The notes beneath the pieces were generated by a model, which was not told the DNA's origin, searched no databases, and saw only the letters and a list, made by a program, of their open reading frames with translations. A stretch of 7,137 nucleotides of DNA from NCBI GenBank assembly GCA_009885185.1, contig VFLF01000674.1, positions 1 through 7,137 of the forward strand, given 5' to 3'. Of the stretch, positions 6,009-7,137 are shown piece after piece. The stretch's first letter is position 1, and each line of letters begins with the position of its first letter. A program made the translations under genes and the position numbers. The stretch is from Nitrosomonadales bacterium. Its GTDB lineage: Bacteria; Pseudomonadota; Gammaproteobacteria; Burkholderiales; SG8-41.

Positions 6009-6803
6009 CTATTTTTTGACGGGAGATTTTCGGTTGATAAAGGCCTGCATCATGCGTTGGGGTTCATCGGTGCGACGCGATTCCACGCAAGCGCGGATGC
6101 CCGCCCGGATGCCGTCTTCGACCGACAGACGCTCCCAATCGCGCAGCAGCGTTTTTTGCAGGCGCATCACGCGCTTGCCGCCGAGCAGAAGTGATGCGAT
6201 CCATTGTTCCACGGCGGCATCGAGTTCGTGCGCCGGCACGAGCTTTTGCAAAAAACCGATGCGATACGCTTCGGCGGCATCGATGATGTCGCCGGTGTAC
6301 ACCAGCTCGGCGGCCTTGCCCCAGCCGACGAGTTTGGGCAGCAGCACGGCTTCCATGCCGGACGGAATACCGACGCGCACTTCGGGCATGCCGAATTTGG
6401 CGGTGTCCACACCGACACGTAGATCGCAGGCCGCGGCCAGCTCCATGCCGAAGCCGAGGCAATAACCATTGATGCGTGCGATCACCGGCACCGGAAACGC
6501 GCGTATCGCTTCGTTCGCCACGTGCGTCAGCGTGTGCTCGACCTCGGCCTCCTCGGGCGTGAGGCCTTTCATTTCATGAATGTCGGCGCCCGCGATGAAC
6601 GATTTATCGCCCGCGCCGGTGATGACGGCGGCGCGCAGTTGATCGTCCTGTGCGAGCTGGTCAAACGTCGCGGCGATGGCGCGTTTGCCCGCCATGCCCA
6701 GCGCGTTGCGGCGTTGCGGGTTGTTGACGGTGAGATAAGCGATGCGGCCATCGTGGCCGCGGTCGTCTATGCGGGTGAGGATAAGTTCGGTGGCGGAATT
6801 CAT
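6009..6803 (-). CDS. Enoyl-CoA hydratase/isomerase family protein (crotonase)
   Basis: A 264-residue cytoplasmic crotonase-fold enzyme of normal family length. The fold stabilises an acyl-CoA enolate and often hydrates 2-enoyl-CoA in fatty or aromatic acid degradation. Motifs are TVNNPQRRNAL (25-35), the first oxyanion segment SFIAGADI (68-75), INGYCLGFGMELAAACDLRV (111-130), AKFGMPEVRVGIPSGMEA (135-152) and KLVGWGKAAELVYTGDIIDAAEA (157-179). Both acidic residues used by true hydratases appear present: Glu121 matches rat mitochondrial hydratase Glu144, and Glu141 matches Glu164. This favours hydratase over isomerase or hydrolase activity. Phe118 stands where the hydratase has Gly141 of the oxyanion hole; the backbone NH is what matters, but a bulky residue there is unusual. 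ATG 6803 is preferred to an in-frame TTG at 6818. Neither has a Shine-Dalgarno sequence, and the ATG can be buried in a hairpin (6802-6830). SBP 4 follows after 11 bases. The specific substrate is not evident. Confidence 0.92.
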   Translation of the reverse strand: MNSATELILTRIDDRGHDGRIAYLTVNNPQRRNALGMAGKRAIAATFDQLAQDDQLRAAVITGAGDKSFIAGADIHEMKGLTPEEAEVEHTLTHVANEAIRAFPVPVIARINGYCLGFGMELAAACDLRVGVDTAKFGMPEVRVGIPSGMEAVLLPKLVGWGKAAELVYTGDIIDAAEAYRIGFLQKLVPAHELDAAVEQWIASLLLGGKRVMRLQKTLLRDWERLSVEDGIRAGIRACVESRRTDEPQRMMQAFINRKSPVKK

Positions 6804-6830
6804 GGGTTGCCAAGCCAATCAAAAACCCAT
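6802..6830 (-). promoter_or_regulatory. Possible hairpin over the crotonase start codon
   Basis: On the minus-strand message, ATGGGTT (complement of 6824-6830) can pair with AACCCAT (complement of 6802-6808), a 7-bp stem with a 15-base loop that includes the first two bases of the ATG at 6803. A second ATGGGTT in the nearby repeat (complement of 6857-6863) could pair with the same start-codon arm instead. Together with the lack of a ribosome site this could lower initiation or make it dependent on upstream translation. The stem is short, so this is tentative. Confidence 0.3.
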
Positions 6831-6832
6831 AT

Positions 6833-6920
6833 CACCGTCGTTCCCGCGCAGGCGGGAACCCATAAGCCGTCGCAAATGGCACGTGTGTTATGGATTCCCG
6901 CCTGCGCGGGAACGACAGTG
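6833..6920. repeat. Inverted pair of REP-like palindromic elements
   Basis: Two 33-base units, 6833-6865 and 6888-6920, are inverted copies matching at 31 of 33 positions and separated by 22 bases. Each has its own hairpin with TTCCCGC and GCGGGAA arms around a 4-base loop (6841-6858 and 6895-6912), and the whole can fold into a longer cruciform. The unit resembles the GTCATTCCCGCGCAGGCGGGAA-type intergenic element common in beta- and gammaproteobacteria. It lies between two minus-strand genes, 34 bases after the stop of the upstream one. It may stabilise or attenuate the message. No T-run directly follows either hairpin, so it is not a standard terminator. No transposase is visible. Confidence 0.88.
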
Positions 6921-6954
6921 GGGTGGTGAGGTGTGCGCGTGCCCAATGGCATCT

Positions 6955-7137
6955 TCATGTAACCGCCGGCCGCTGCATCTTGACCGCCTGTTCATGCGCC
7001 ACATTGGGCGCCACCAATTGATACAGCGCGCGCCGCGTGTTGCTGAACAGCGAACGCATTTTTTCCGTCCACGGTGTTTTGCGTGCGACTTGCGCGGCGG
7101 GGCTTTCCCATACATCCGGGCCGGTCATTTCGTAGGC
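6955..7137 (-). CDS. C-terminal fragment of an unrecognised protein, cut by the window edge
   Basis: An open frame enters from the right edge and ends at TGA (complement of 6955-6957), giving 60 residues that begin AYEMTGPDVW and end KMQRPAVT. The middle contains ARKTPWTEKMRSLF and NTRRALYQLVAPNVAHEQ, mixed charged and amphipathic helical sequence without membrane segments, as expected for the C terminus of a soluble enzyme. I chose it over the other minus-strand frame here (a 75-residue frame at 6888-7115), which is Arg/Cys/Trp-rich and runs into the repeat element. I do not recognise the family. It is probably the upstream neighbour of the crotonase, with 151 bases between them occupied mostly by the repeat pair. 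The start lies outside the window. Confidence 0.65.
   Translation of the reverse strand, partial: AYEMTGPDVWESPAAQVARKTPWTEKMRSLFSNTRRALYQLVAPNVAHEQAVKMQRPAVT

Noticed and set aside
6833..6920. CRISPR array or intrinsic terminator
   Set aside because: There are only two units and they are inverted rather than direct, so it is not a CRISPR array. No T-run directly follows either hairpin, so it is not a classic terminator.
6888..7115. 75-codon minus-strand frame ending in the repeat
   Set aside because: It is Cys/Arg/Trp-rich and runs into the REP-like element. The alternative frame ending at 6955 has normal protein composition.

Overview
The window is GC-rich, with G or C at most third codon positions. 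It reads as accessory or catabolic chromosome from a proteobacterium, most likely a Burkholderiales-type betaproteobacterium. The main reason is that four of the eight genes are orphan substrate-binding proteins of the TctC/Bug family, a group massively expanded in Bordetella, Cupriavidus, Variovorax and relatives. Two dispersed repeats are also of types common in beta- and gammaproteobacterial genomes: an inverted pair of REP-like hairpins with TTCCCGC/GCGGGAA arms, and a tandem of the CTTCGACAGG-type 24-mer. The genus cannot be fixed from this sequence.

Plus strand, 14-4916: two adjacent Bug proteins (14-967, 990-1967) are followed after 16 bases by a class A FAD-dependent aromatic monooxygenase resembling 6-hydroxynicotinate 3-monooxygenase, NicC (1984-3123). 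A 112-base gap follows, holding an operator-like cluster of CTGTAA half-sites and a GC-rich hairpin. Next come a third Bug protein with a good ribosome site (3236-4213) and, one base after it, a 233-residue protein with a putative dimeric alpha/beta-barrel domain (4215-4916). The first three genes form one probable transcription unit and the next two form a second.

Minus strand, 4972-7137: this set converges on the plus-strand genes. In transcription order it holds the C-terminal 60 codons of an unrecognised gene running off the right edge (6955-7137), the inverted REP-like pair (6833-6920), an enoyl-CoA hydratase/isomerase (6009-6803), and a fourth Bug protein (4972-5997) whose signal-peptide junction is expanded by two in-frame copies of a 24-bp dispersed repeat.

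Working picture (inference): periplasmic capture of small carboxylates, possibly aromatic, by Bug proteins, ring hydroxylation by the flavoenzyme, and acyl-CoA processing by the crotonase. No membrane partners (TctA/TctB), regulator or ring-cleavage enzyme lie inside the window, so the substrate stays open. I see no clearly new system. The best leads are the altered active-site positions in the NicC-like enzyme, the repeat-driven change in the fourth Bug protein, and possible structure over the crotonase start codon.
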